This document shows positions 44,069 to 52,918 of a stretch of 64,000 nucleotides of DNA, one piece after another (positions within the stretch are counted from its first letter, which is position 1; every line of letters starts with the position of its first letter). The DNA lies in the NCBI GenBank assembly GCA_028641055.1, contig CM054058.1, positions 500,667,919-500,731,918 of the forward strand, given 5' to 3'. The notes beneath the pieces were generated by a model, which had not been told where the DNA came from, ran no database searches, and was given only the letters and a program-made list of their open reading frames with translations. The DNA comes from Alopecurus myosuroides (taxonomy: Eukaryota; Streptophyta; Magnoliopsida; Poales; Poaceae). The position numbers and the translations under genes were made by a program.

Positions 44069-45064
44069 TTACATAGAATTGAACTTAGTACGGAAAGGTA
44101 CATAACTTTCTAGACGTTCCCAGGCTTCCGCAATCCACTTGACTTTGTCGAATTTTTTCAGCAGCTTGTAGAGTGGTAAGGTTTTAGCCCCCAGCCAACT
44201 GATAAATCTGCTGACGGCTGCAGCGGAACCCGTCAATCTTTGTACATCTTTTACACATGTAGGTTTTGAGATGTTCGAGATTGCCTTGATCTTTTCCGGG
44301 TTAACTTCTATTCCTCTATGGGAAACAATGAAACCCAGAAGTTTTCCTGAGGGAACCCCGAATACGCACTTAGATGGATTCAACTTCATCTTGTAAGTGC
44401 GCAAGTTTTCGAAAGTTTCTCGCAAATCCTCAAGGAGTGTATCTTTTTCCTTGGTTACGACAGCGATATCGTCCACGTAAACATGAACGTTTCTGCCAAT
44501 TTGACTATGCAAACAGCGTTGCATGCAACGCTGGTAGGTTGCCCCTGCGTTCTTCAGGCCAAAAGGCATGGTTATGTAATAGTACGTCCCATACGGGGTT
44601 ATAAAAGAAGTCTTGATTTGATCTTCCTTTTTCATGCGTATTTGGTGGTACCCGGAGTATGCATCCAAAAAGCATAAAAGCTCGGAGCCTGCAGTGGCAT
44701 CTATTATTTGATCGATTCGCGGTAACGCGAACCTATCTTTCGGACACAACTTGTTCAATCTTGTGTAATCTATACACATTCTAAGAGCAGTGGTGTCTTT
44801 CTTCGGCACTAATACCGGATTTGCGGACCAATCAGTATGGATTACTTCCTTGATGAAATCCGCTGCTAAAAGCCGGATAATTTCCTTGCCAATAGCCTTC
44901 CGTCTTCTTCCGTCAAATCGACGGAGACCTTGTTTGACGGGTTTTGATCCGGGAATAACCTTGAGTTGGTGCTCAGCAAGTTCCCTGGGTACGCCTGGCA
45001 TGTCAGCTGGACACCAGGCAAAAATATCCCAGTTCTCACGGAGGAACTTGATGAGCTCGCCTTC
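44069..45064 (-). CDS. Reverse transcriptase fragment (pol truncated)
   Basis: Same frame as the upstream gag-protease, separated only by TAG at 45067-45065. Motifs in order: WSANPVLVPKKD, MCIDYTRLNKLCPKD, FLDAYSGYHQI, MPFGLKNAGATYQR, the catalytic VYVDDI (near 44475), LLGFIVSHRGIEVNPEK, VQRLTGS...SRFI. The frame ends soon after the thumb/connection segment (KLLKKFDKVKW) with an unrelated tail; RNase H and integrase are missing. The polymerase active site is intact, but pol is much shorter than a full Gypsy polyprotein, so the element cannot integrate on its own. Confidence 0.8.
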   Translation of the reverse strand, partial: EGELIKFLRENWDIFAWCPADMPGVPRELAEHQLKVIPGSKPVKQGLRRFDGRRRKAIGKEIIRLLAADFIKEVIHTDWSANPVLVPKKDTTALRMCIDYTRLNKLCPKDRFALPRIDQIIDATAGSELLCFLDAYSGYHQIRMKKEDQIKTSFITPYGTYYYITMPFGLKNAGATYQRCMQRCLHSQIGRNVHVYVDDIAVVTKEKDTLLEDLRETFENLRTYKMKLNPSKCVFGVPSGKLLGFIVSHRGIEVNPEKIKAISNISKPTCVKDVQRLTGSAAAVSRFISWLGAKTLPLYKLLKKFDKVKWIAEAWERLESYVPFRTKFNSM

Positions 45065-47104
45065 CTATTTGTCAGTCATCCCAGTCCCTACGACGACGAA
45101 TTTTGTCGGATCTTTGGGATCTAGGATTACCTGTCTTGTATTCTCGGACGCCTTGAAGCTATCTGTTGGCTTCCGAGTTTCTTTTCCTGCCGGCATTTCT
45201 TTCGGCGATACCTCCTTGGCTAATTCCTTCAGTTCCTCCTTCGCTATAACTCTCTGAGCGCAAAGGGCGTTTTCTTTTTCCAACTCATTTGCCAGCTTGA
45301 AATCACCGGCAATAGTGATTACTCCTCCTTTGGGTCCTGGCATCTTCAGCTTGTTGTAGATATAGCAAGATCTTGCCATAAATTTCGCGAAAGCCGGACG
45401 TCCGAGTATTGCGTGATACACGCTTTCGAACGGCACTACTTCGAAGGATACTTTTTCCTGCCGGAAGTGATCTTTATCTCCGAAGGTGACATCTAGGGAA
45501 ATTTCTCCTAGGGATCGTGCTTGCCTGCCAGGAACAATGCCATGGAAGCGTATATTGCTGTAGTTGAGCTGGGACTCGGAGATCTTCAAGTGCTTCAGTG
45601 TATCCAGATACATTATATTGATGCTGGATCCTCCATCCATCAGCACTCTTCTTAGCCTAGTGTTTTGAACAATAGGGCTTACAACGAGAGCTTGTGTGCC
45701 GGGTTCAGGGATATTTCCGGGATGATCAGACTGATCCCAGATTATCGGTGTGTTGGAGTACTTCAAGAATTCCGGGGTCGCAGGAACAACTGCGTTTATC
45801 TCCCGAAGTGTTCTTTTGGCCACCTTTGCTGACGGGGTTGCTAAGAAGGTTAACATTGCTTCTCCGTCAACTCTCGGAAATTTGGGTTCGCCTTTTCGCT
45901 GTTGTTGCTGGATTTTGTCATCAGTGTCCGATTCACTGTCTTCTTTTTCAGCTTCTGGCTTTTGTTTGGCAGGTTTCCTTTTGGAACCCTGCCCCTTATT
46001 TCCGGATCCTGCATTGCCTTTCATATGCTTGTTTAGCCGGCATTGCGCGTTTGTGTGGGTTGGTTTCCCATATTGCGAGTGGTGGACGCAGGGTTCCGAC
46101 TTAATTCTCTCCCATTCTTCGGGAGTGTAATTGATTGGATCTGGACTGCGGCCTTTCCACTTATTCACCTTTTCTCCTCCAAAGGCTATGTTGACCTCCT
46201 TGGGCTTTGTCGTTGACTCTGGAGTTCCTTTTTTGTCAGAACGAGGGGTTTTCTTGGCGAGTATTAGTGACTCAATATTGCCTCCTCTTGCTCTGATATC
46301 ATCTTCGGCTGCAGCATGCTCATTAGCGGTTGTAAGCATAGATCCGAGATCTTTATGCTGTTTAGAACCAACCATGAACGGTACGAGTCCGGGTTTTAGG
46401 CCATTGACGAAAGCATGCATTGCTTGTACGTCAGTTACTCCAGAGCAACTATTCTTCATTGCAGTCCATCTGGAGATGAAATCCACGTATGGTTCGTCCT
46501 CAAATTGGGTGCAACGGTTCAGCTGGTTGATGCTATTTGGGCGTTTGTATGTTCCCCGAAAATGCTGAGTGAATACTCTCGCCATATCATCCCAACTGTC
46601 GACAGTTCTTGATGGTAAACCATTGATCCAATCTCTGGCTCCGTCTAGCAACATTAGGGGAAGAAACTTGACAGCTTCCAGGTCTGTCCCATTGTTGATT
46701 TGGACGGCTGTATAATAATCTGAGAGCCAGGTATCCGGGTTTGTACTGCCGGTATACTTTTGGTAGGTTGGACCAACTTTGGCGAAGCCAGAATGCAGGG
46801 TTATCCTTCGGATCCTGTCAGTAAAACACTTAGGACCAAAGTATAGATCATCCTTTTCTGCTCTATCAATGTGTGCAGAATATCTTCCGGCTGAATGGAC
46901 AGAAGGGGATCTTCTCCTTTCTTTTCCATTGTTGCGCGGACGCGCTTTTCCGAGGTTATCTCTATCCCTTCCGTGTTCACGTCCTTTAGGCGGAGTTCTG
47001 CTTCTATGCCTTTCCTTATCCTTAGGAGGTGTCCGGGATCTTTCACGTCTGTGAGGTACATCATATCTTCCAGCTTTTTCAGCTGGGTTTCTCGGAGGTG
47101 GCAT
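45065..47104 (-). CDS. Gag core and protease of Tat copy 2
   Basis: 679 codons. An Arg/Ser/Pro-rich, possibly RNA-binding N-terminus (RRERSRTPPKDKERHRSR) is followed by the Gag core (NPDTWLSDYYTAV, ARDWINGLPSRTVDSWDDM, FRGTYKRPNSINQLNRC). A basic/acidic linker and the protease active site LMDGGSSINIMYL (near 45650-45620) follow. The apparent ATG at 47104 overlaps the stop of the preceding frame (TAATG); comparison with copy 3 shows the two were one frame. The TAG at the 3' end may be a mutation or a readthrough site before pol. Confidence 0.8.
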   Translation of the reverse strand: MPPPRNPAEKAGRYDVPHRRERSRTPPKDKERHRSRTPPKGREHGRDRDNLGKARPRNNGKERRRSPSVHSAGRYSAHIDRAEKDDLYFGPKCFTDRIRRITLHSGFAKVGPTYQKYTGSTNPDTWLSDYYTAVQINNGTDLEAVKFLPLMLLDGARDWINGLPSRTVDSWDDMARVFTQHFRGTYKRPNSINQLNRCTQFEDEPYVDFISRWTAMKNSCSGVTDVQAMHAFVNGLKPGLVPFMVGSKQHKDLGSMLTTANEHAAAEDDIRARGGNIESLILAKKTPRSDKKGTPESTTKPKEVNIAFGGEKVNKWKGRSPDPINYTPEEWERIKSEPCVHHSQYGKPTHTNAQCRLNKHMKGNAGSGNKGQGSKRKPAKQKPEAEKEDSESDTDDKIQQQQRKGEPKFPRVDGEAMLTFLATPSAKVAKRTLREINAVVPATPEFLKYSNTPIIWDQSDHPGNIPEPGTQALVVSPIVQNTRLRRVLMDGGSSINIMYLDTLKHLKISESQLNYSNIRFHGIVPGRQARSLGEISLDVTFGDKDHFRQEKVSFEVVPFESVYHAILGRPAFAKFMARSCYIYNKLKMPGPKGGVITIAGDFKLANELEKENALCAQRVIAKEELKELAKEVSPKEMPAGKETRKPTDSFKASENTRQVILDPKDPTKFVVVGTGMTDK

Positions 47105-48759
47105 TATTTTGCCGTCATTCCGGTGTTTGTCTTCCCGATCGTGTGGTTTATATCCATCTTTCGATGAGGTCCGATTCTGGACGTTGCGTCCCGGTTGTCG
47201 GGGTTTTTCTTGTCTTTTCTCGGATCCTCTTTTTTATCCGAATCTCCGGGTTCTTCCGGTCCAGGTGCTCCAGCAGCGCAAGTAGCTGTTTTGCAGAGGG
47301 CGGAATTATTATGCAGCCTCCCTGATCTCTCTTGGCCTCGCTGCTGATGTTGTAATGCTTTTCCTAAGAAAGCATACACCCCTTGGAGTTTTTCCCCGTT
47401 GGAGTACAGATCATTGTTTAGGATGGCGAATGCTGCTTCCGCGTTTTCTGCTGCGGTTTTGTATATTGGTTCGCCCTTGGCATCTTTGCCGTTTAACTGC
47501 TTTTGCCAAGATGGGTTATAGAACCTTTCTTTTGGCGGCAGTTCTTCCGGTCTTGCGATTCCGGGTAACCTAGTAGGTTTTAAGGCAGATCTATGCTTTC
47601 TCTCGTACTCCTCTATTTCTTCCTTCATGATTTTGATGTCATTATGGGTTTGTTGGAGATGTTGCCGAGATCTAAGCAGATGTTGCTGTTGCCGTTGGAA
47701 AGCTTGTCTCCTGGCTTCCAGCATCTCAGGGGGTTCATCTGGTCCCACTGGTGTTTGCAATAGCTCTTGCTCTTCCAGTTCTGTCATTGGCGGAGCAGTG
47801 ATTTCCTTAGATTTCTTTTCCGCGGGCTTTGTGCCGCTAATATCTCCAACTTCCAGGTTTTCATCAGCGAGATCGGTTGATTTTTTCTTCCGGAGTTTGT
47901 ATTGGAGTTTTTTAGAAGCACGGTGCTTTTTCTTGGAAGAAGGAGGTTTTTTGACAGGCTCATCTTCTGTCATCTCCTTAACATTGGGGAATATCGGAGA
48001 AGTTTCTCCGTCTTCTCTCTCTTCCACTGGCGGAGGGGTTTTAGGGCTTTCCTGGCTGTCGGCACCCGTTGTATCAGCTGGTTTTGCCATTAGCACTTCA
48101 TGGAATCCCTCTTGAAAGGACTTAACCTTTCTTACGAAGGCATCCTCGTCTTCGTCTTCGGAGTCGAAGTTATCCGATCCGGTTTCCGACTCCAATCTCG
48201 CCTCAATGGCGGCAAGCACGGACTCTGCTTCCGAGTTCATCGTCTGGTTGACGTGTGTCGGATCTTCCGTCTCTGTGACGGGTATTTGTTCTTCCGTCTC
48301 TACGACGGGTAGGTTGTTGTCTGCCTCTTGCACGGGATTTCCGTCATCCGTGTTTTCAGCGATTTCGGATTGCACCATGCCGATAAAGTGTGTATCACTG
48401 TTTTGTCGGCGATCTGAGCAGAATCCGAGATCATAGTCGTCTTCGACTGGGTATAGGGCGGGTGGGATAAATTTGCTTCCACCGCAAAACCCCATTGCTT
48501 CTGCAGTTAGTCCGATAAAGATGTTAGCAGATCCAATCGGTAACACGCAGGCACTTACCAGGTGGTTTTGCGCCGGTATGTAGGATCCGTTGTCGAGGAA
48601 GCGCCCGACGTCGTCGTCGAATTCCAAGCTTCCGACAGTGATCGATCTTCCAATTCCGCCGAGTATTCCAGATCGGAATTTCACGCCTGACATCGTTTGC
48701 CCCACGGTGGGCGCCAACTGTCGAGACATCGTAGTAGTTTTCATAGACGGGGGTGCCAT
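47104..48759 (-). CDS. Gag N-terminal region of Tat copy 2, frameshifted at its end
   Basis: The frame opens at an ATG inside the LTR (48759), passes through LTR end and primer site, and continues about 550 codons. It holds a conserved N-terminal domain (GVKFRSGILGG, SACVLPIGSANIFIGLTAEA), an acidic segment (FDSEDEDEDAF), a Lys-rich stretch (PSSKKKHRASKKLQYKLRKK) and a heptad-rich region (RRQAFQRQQQHLLRSRQHLQ). A frameshift around 47150-47165 sends it to the stop at 47106; in copy 3 the frame is continuous here. Function is unknown apart from being part of the Gag precursor (inference). Confidence 0.7.
   Translation of the reverse strand: MAPPSMKTTTMSRQLAPTVGQTMSGVKFRSGILGGIGRSITVGSLEFDDDVGRFLDNGSYIPAQNHLVSACVLPIGSANIFIGLTAEAMGFCGGSKFIPPALYPVEDDYDLGFCSDRRQNSDTHFIGMVQSEIAENTDDGNPVQEADNNLPVVETEEQIPVTETEDPTHVNQTMNSEAESVLAAIEARLESETGSDNFDSEDEDEDAFVRKVKSFQEGFHEVLMAKPADTTGADSQESPKTPPPVEEREDGETSPIFPNVKEMTEDEPVKKPPSSKKKHRASKKLQYKLRKKKSTDLADENLEVGDISGTKPAEKKSKEITAPPMTELEEQELLQTPVGPDEPPEMLEARRQAFQRQQQHLLRSRQHLQQTHNDIKIMKEEIEEYERKHRSALKPTRLPGIARPEELPPKERFYNPSWQKQLNGKDAKGEPIYKTAAENAEAAFAILNNDLYSNGEKLQGVYAFLGKALQHQQRGQERSGRLHNNSALCKTATCAAGAPGPEEPGDSDKKEDPRKDKKNPDNRDATSRIGPHRKMDINHTIGKTNTGMTAK
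48699..48716 (-). promoter_or_regulatory. Primer binding site of Tat copy 2
   Basis: The minus strand reads TGGCGCCCACCGTGGGGC, two bases inside the 5' LTR. It is identical to the site in copy 1. Confidence 0.75.
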
Positions 48760-49286
48760 GAGACTACGGTAGAGGCGTGGGGTAACGGGATAGCGTAGTA
48801 ACACAGAACACGGGATTTTACCCAGGTTCGGTACGTCGCGACAGTACGGCGCACCTACTCCTGCACTTCTCACTAATTGGGACTAAAGCCCGTATAACTG
48901 GGTTACAATGTGAGGGAATAGATCTAGCTACTCGGCGAGGATGAGCTTCTCGGCGAGTTGCGTAGAGCTTGAACTTGTGTCTAACTTGTGCTTAGAACTT
49001 GTTTTAATCTATCTCCCGTCCGGCTTTATATAATAGCCGGATTAGGGCTTACAGAGCAGGAAACCTAGAAGACTACGTTTAACTTGTAACTTGGAAAGTA
49101 AGGAATCCGTCTTCTCCTCCAAGCCAGACCACGCGGGCCGTGATCCGGGTTCTTCTAGAATCCGGCTTCTACGCGTCGGACTACTGGGCCGCCCAATGGA
49201 CCTAGGCCCATTACCACGTAGGCCACCCTGGTAGTCCGGCTCTTTGTCTACCATCTTCTATACCCCTATTCAGTATATATCCGACA
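48719..49286 (-). repeat. 5' LTR of Tat copy 2
   Basis: 568 bp; plus-strand ends TGTCGAGACATC and ATATATCCGACA. The promoter TATA box lies in the palindrome at 49020-49040. Confidence 0.85.
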
Positions 49287-49291
49287 GTGGT

Positions 49292-50131
49292 TCTTATTCC
49301 ATTAAGTTGTGCCAATTTATTTCTATTACATTGCTTCCTCTGAAGGATGTACTAGTCCAAACTTTCCTCGGTGCCTCTAAAATTACCTTTATAAAATACA
49401 TATTTTCACATACCGCAAAATCCTCTTGACCACATGGTTGTTTCTATTTTATAAATAACCTAGCTTCATTTCGGTGAAAAAATCAAAGTGTCCCAAAGTA
49501 CAGATAAAAAAATTGAGCAAACATGAACCAAAAAAAAATCTTGATAAGGGATATTTTATATCAAGAGAGTCAGTATTTTGTTATTTACTTGTAACATCTC
49601 AACAACTTTGTAATTTAGATTATTTTAGAAGAATTTATGAGAATTTGATTCTTTAGGAATATCTTCTATGTGGGTTGTATGATTTGAATCATATAGGCGA
49701 TGCATTGTACTACACCTTTAGGAGTTTTTTTTCCACATACTCAATCAAGTTCCGAAGAACTGTATCTTGTCCATTCGTAAATAACATTGCAAGATTGTAA
49801 ATTTTTCTTATTCGTGCACTTTTCAAATGCAGAGAATGGAAGACCATGCAATTTCGTGGTGGCACTATCATGTGTTAGTTCTCTGGATCTGGCTAGGTCT
49901 AGATGTTCACAGTAGTTTCCCTCTTGTAGGCTCTCTGATAGTAAATAACATGAAAGTTATATAACATGTACAATAACGATCTACTCATAATAATATCACC
50001 TGCATGCCAAGCAGACATGAGTAACATGCTATATGGATCAACAAAAGTTCGTTGTGACAACATGTAAGATATGTTCGAGGTGCATGCACAAATCCATTTG
50101 TTACTTTGTACATCTAGTACATAGATCCTCC
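49292..50131. other. 3' flank of the hydrolase gene
   Basis: AT-rich; no ORF, repeat ends or RNA gene recognised. Part of it would be the 3' UTR of the hydrolase, transcribed leftwards. Confidence 0.5.
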
Positions 50132-51905
50132 CTACATCGTGACGTTGATGGCACCACTGTTGACCTCCACCTCACCTGCATCAGTCACCGACGTGTGGAC
50201 GCCAGGACCCTCCTTGTCACGTAGGCGGAGAATCACACCATCAAGAATGTCAGCCACTTGCGCTGAGGCGACCAGCTGCGGGAAGTGACCGGCAGATTCG
50301 ACAATCTCCACAACCGCGTATGTGCCTGCCATCGCCATCCTTCGCTCCATGTATTCAGCCACGACCAGCGGCGCCACGAAGTCGTCACGTACCTGAATAA
50401 TGGTGCATGGCGCACGCACGGCATCGAGGGCCTCACGTTGGTCGCCGAGGAAGATCATCCTGGCCACCTCCAGCGCCACAGTTTTGTCCATGGCTAGGAA
50501 GCTACGCTCGATAGGTTCCACTACAATGGTACACCGGGCGGCATTCGGGACGAAGCCCTTGACCCATCCTTGGAAGTCTGACTCCAAGGCGTCGAGCATC
50601 GCGTTGATGGGTGCCTCCTCGAATCCTCCCACGTACCCTTCCTCCTTCAAGTCAATGTACCTGGTTGAATCCGACATGTTAATTTTCTTAGCCTTGGGTT
50701 TTAACCAAAAAGAAACACATTTTTTGCAGTTTACAAATAAAAAATTAGGGTTTTACAATTTCAAAAGTGCAACCACATAGAAATAACAAGAATCCAGTGA
50801 CTCTGAATCAAAGCTACACAATACCCGCTCCATTTATCTTTTTCTATTAACATGCCTTCTCGCTTTGGCGAAAGTCAAACTTTGTCAAATTGACTAAGTA
50901 TGAAAGAAGTAATATCCACATCTGCAGTACCGGCCAAATGCATATACACAAAATATATTTTACAATGATTATAGAAAAAATTAATTTACGCTATAGATAT
51001 TGATATTGTTTACTATATATATGTTATGAACTTTATAAAATTTAAATAAACAGAAAAACGCAGGGTGAATAAACACGGAGAAAAAAAAAAGAATATACAA
51101 GCAACAAGCAGTGTGCAAACTACAGGATCGGCCAAATCCATCAAAACCCGGCCGCCATCCTAAGGAAAAAAACATAGTCGATTGGTCGAGCAAAACGTTT
51201 TGTTATGCATGCGCGCACCATGCAGCAAATCCTGCGCCGGCATAGTTGAAGAATTCACGATATCAATTCGGATCTAAGAAAATCTTAATACTTAATCTAT
51301 ATGTGTGAAAACCAAATAGACGGATATTTTCAGTAGCTAGGATGTCTCAGTCGAGCGGGCACATTTATTGGCCGGCCGGCCGGCAGGCAATCATCTGGAT
51401 CGGATAAGAAGCTCCACGGATACATCGACACTAGCTGAGTTGGACATATACGTTGACACATTTGCATGGTGGACACAGGACAGACAGACGCCCGCCGCCG
51501 TGGACATGTCCGACAGCGGCATGCCGGCATTACAGATGACGGGACGTACCTTGGGGACGCGCAGAGGAGGACGAGGTGGGCAAAGAGGTCGGGCCTCCGG
51601 GCGGAAGCGATGCAGCCGACCATGGCGGACATGGAGTGCCCCACGAACACGGCGCCCCGCACCTCCCTCTCGTCCATCAGCGCGATCAGGTCGTCCGCGA
51701 ACCTGCCGAACGTGAAGTCCCTTCCGTCGACGGCACCGGCGGCCGTGAAGTCCCAGTCGAACAGAATCACCCTGTCGACCTTTGGATTTAAGGAGAGGAT
51801 CTTGTCCCAGGATGCCTGGGTCATGCCGTAGCCGTGCGCGAGCACCACCGTCACGGCCCCGTCGCCGACCACCACCTCCCGAGCGTTCTTGCACCACCGC
51901 CGCAT
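50132..51905 (-). CDS. Alpha/beta hydrolase of the RsbQ/D14/KAI2 family
   Basis: Two exons: 51905-51550 and 50660-50132, intron with GTACGT donor and AACCAG acceptor. The junction restores SPRYIDL, and the product is 294 aa. The fold's key residues are present: oxyanion loop HGYG (24-27), nucleophile Ser91 in GHSMS, Asp212 in VRDDFVAP and His244 in SAGHFPQ. The V-shaped lid lies roughly at 125-195. Family members hydrolyse small butenolide or lactone ligands in the cytosol and nucleus; D14 and KAI2 act as strigolactone and karrikin receptors. This divergent copy (GHSMS for GHSVS, a tail of about 30 residues after the last helix) may be a plain esterase. The start was chosen at MRRW because the paralogous fragment has the same ATG. 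Confidence 0.85.
50820..51050. repeat. Possible degenerate Stowaway-like MITE in the hydrolase intron
   Basis: GTCAAACTTTGTCAAATTG... and ...AATATCCACATCTGCAGTACC on the left, with a partly complementary right half (TAGATATTGATATTGTTTAC), resemble the inner part of grass Stowaway elements. Clear terminal repeats and TA duplications were not established. Confidence 0.35.
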
Positions 51906-52016
51906 GCTCGACTCGTCGACGGGACAGAACTTCGAATTAACTGTGTCTCGCTCGTGCGTGGCTTGAGCCTCTGGCAAATGTATGCGTGTGAGAAGCAGTT
52001 GGGGAACCCTGTGTGC

Positions 52017-52024
52017 ATTTATAA
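52017..52024 (-). promoter_or_regulatory. TATA box of the hydrolase gene
   Basis: The minus strand reads TTATAAAT about 112 bp before the ATG, conserved in the broken paralogue (TATATAAATGCAC near 39195). Confidence 0.65.
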
Positions 52025-52044
52025 GCTGGATCACAATTCACAAC

Positions 52045-52740
52045 GCCGGCCGCCATCATCGTCGATAACTGACCCTTTGGACGGTGGTGACCATATATTG
52101 CATGCAAGTGTGTATGTGAAATCCGTTCCACTACAGCTGACCGGCCGACACGTCCATCTTTTCGGCCCAAAATAGAACCAAAAGAACACGGCATCCATTC
52201 AGTCCAGTAGATAGGAGCAGAAGACACGATCGGCAGAGATTCCTTGCTTCCCCTGGAAAGTGCAGCCTTGTCGTCTATCACTTTGGCTAGCTGTACGTAC
52301 AAACAGTTCTTGGCTGGTGCGACGTCAAAATCTCCTGCTACATGTCGTCGTCAATCGACATGCGTTGCCGATCTATCCGTGATTGATTGATTGATTAAGC
52401 AAGTGACGCCGGCCGGCCGTTCACTCCGGAGATGATTAAGTATCCCATCGATCGCCGGCCGTGCACTGCTGATGGATGTGGAGTTATGAACTGCTCTGAC
52501 ACGTGCAGTATTGATCTACAACGTAAGTACGTGTCTAGTTGCTGCGCGCTTAAATAAATTTCAAAAGGTTCTCGTTGTGTCTATTAGTTAAGTAATTGAG
52601 AAAGCGACTTGCGATTAATAATTGATTAAGCTAATAAGCTGTATAGAACGATGGAGGCGATTAGGTGTTGAGTGTTCGTATAAGAGTCTTGTGCAGCCAC
52701 ACAAATTGTAGCCTCTCAATTAAAGTCTCTATCAATCGTA
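52045..52740. other. Upstream region of the hydrolase gene
   Basis: No ORF supported; several GGCCGGCC-type palindromes and a GATT microsatellite (52380-52397). It contains the presumed distal promoter. It ends at the LINE poly(A) tail. Confidence 0.5.
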
Positions 52741-52763
52741 TTTTTTTTTTTTTTTTTTTTTTT
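52741..52763 (-). repeat. LINE poly(A) tail
   Basis: 23 consecutive T on the plus strand directly after the LINE 3' UTR. Confidence 0.9.
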
Positions 52764-52918
52764 GAGCGATCTACGGCGGGCAGAAGCCGGCCTGAACCCT
52801 TTTTAATATAAAACCCAAAAACGGGCGAGAGTTACAGCAACAGAACAACGGAATTAACCCAAAAAATAGTTACAAAACCATATACAAATTGAGTAGGCAG
52901 GGAAGGGAAGCTCTAAAT

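Larger units (their letters stand above)
39430..49286 (-). mobile_element. Complete Tat-like Gypsy insertion (copy 2) with antisense gene and truncated pol
   Basis: Two 568-bp LTRs differ at about four positions by eye. Perfect GTGGT target duplications flank the element (39425-39429, 49287-49291). It has a primer site at 48699-48716, a purine-rich tract by the left LTR, gag-protease and partial reverse transcriptase on the minus strand, and a six-exon gene on the plus strand. RNase H and integrase are absent, so the element is non-autonomous, yet LTR similarity shows a recent insertion. Hence partner elements were active recently (inference). Confidence 0.9.
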
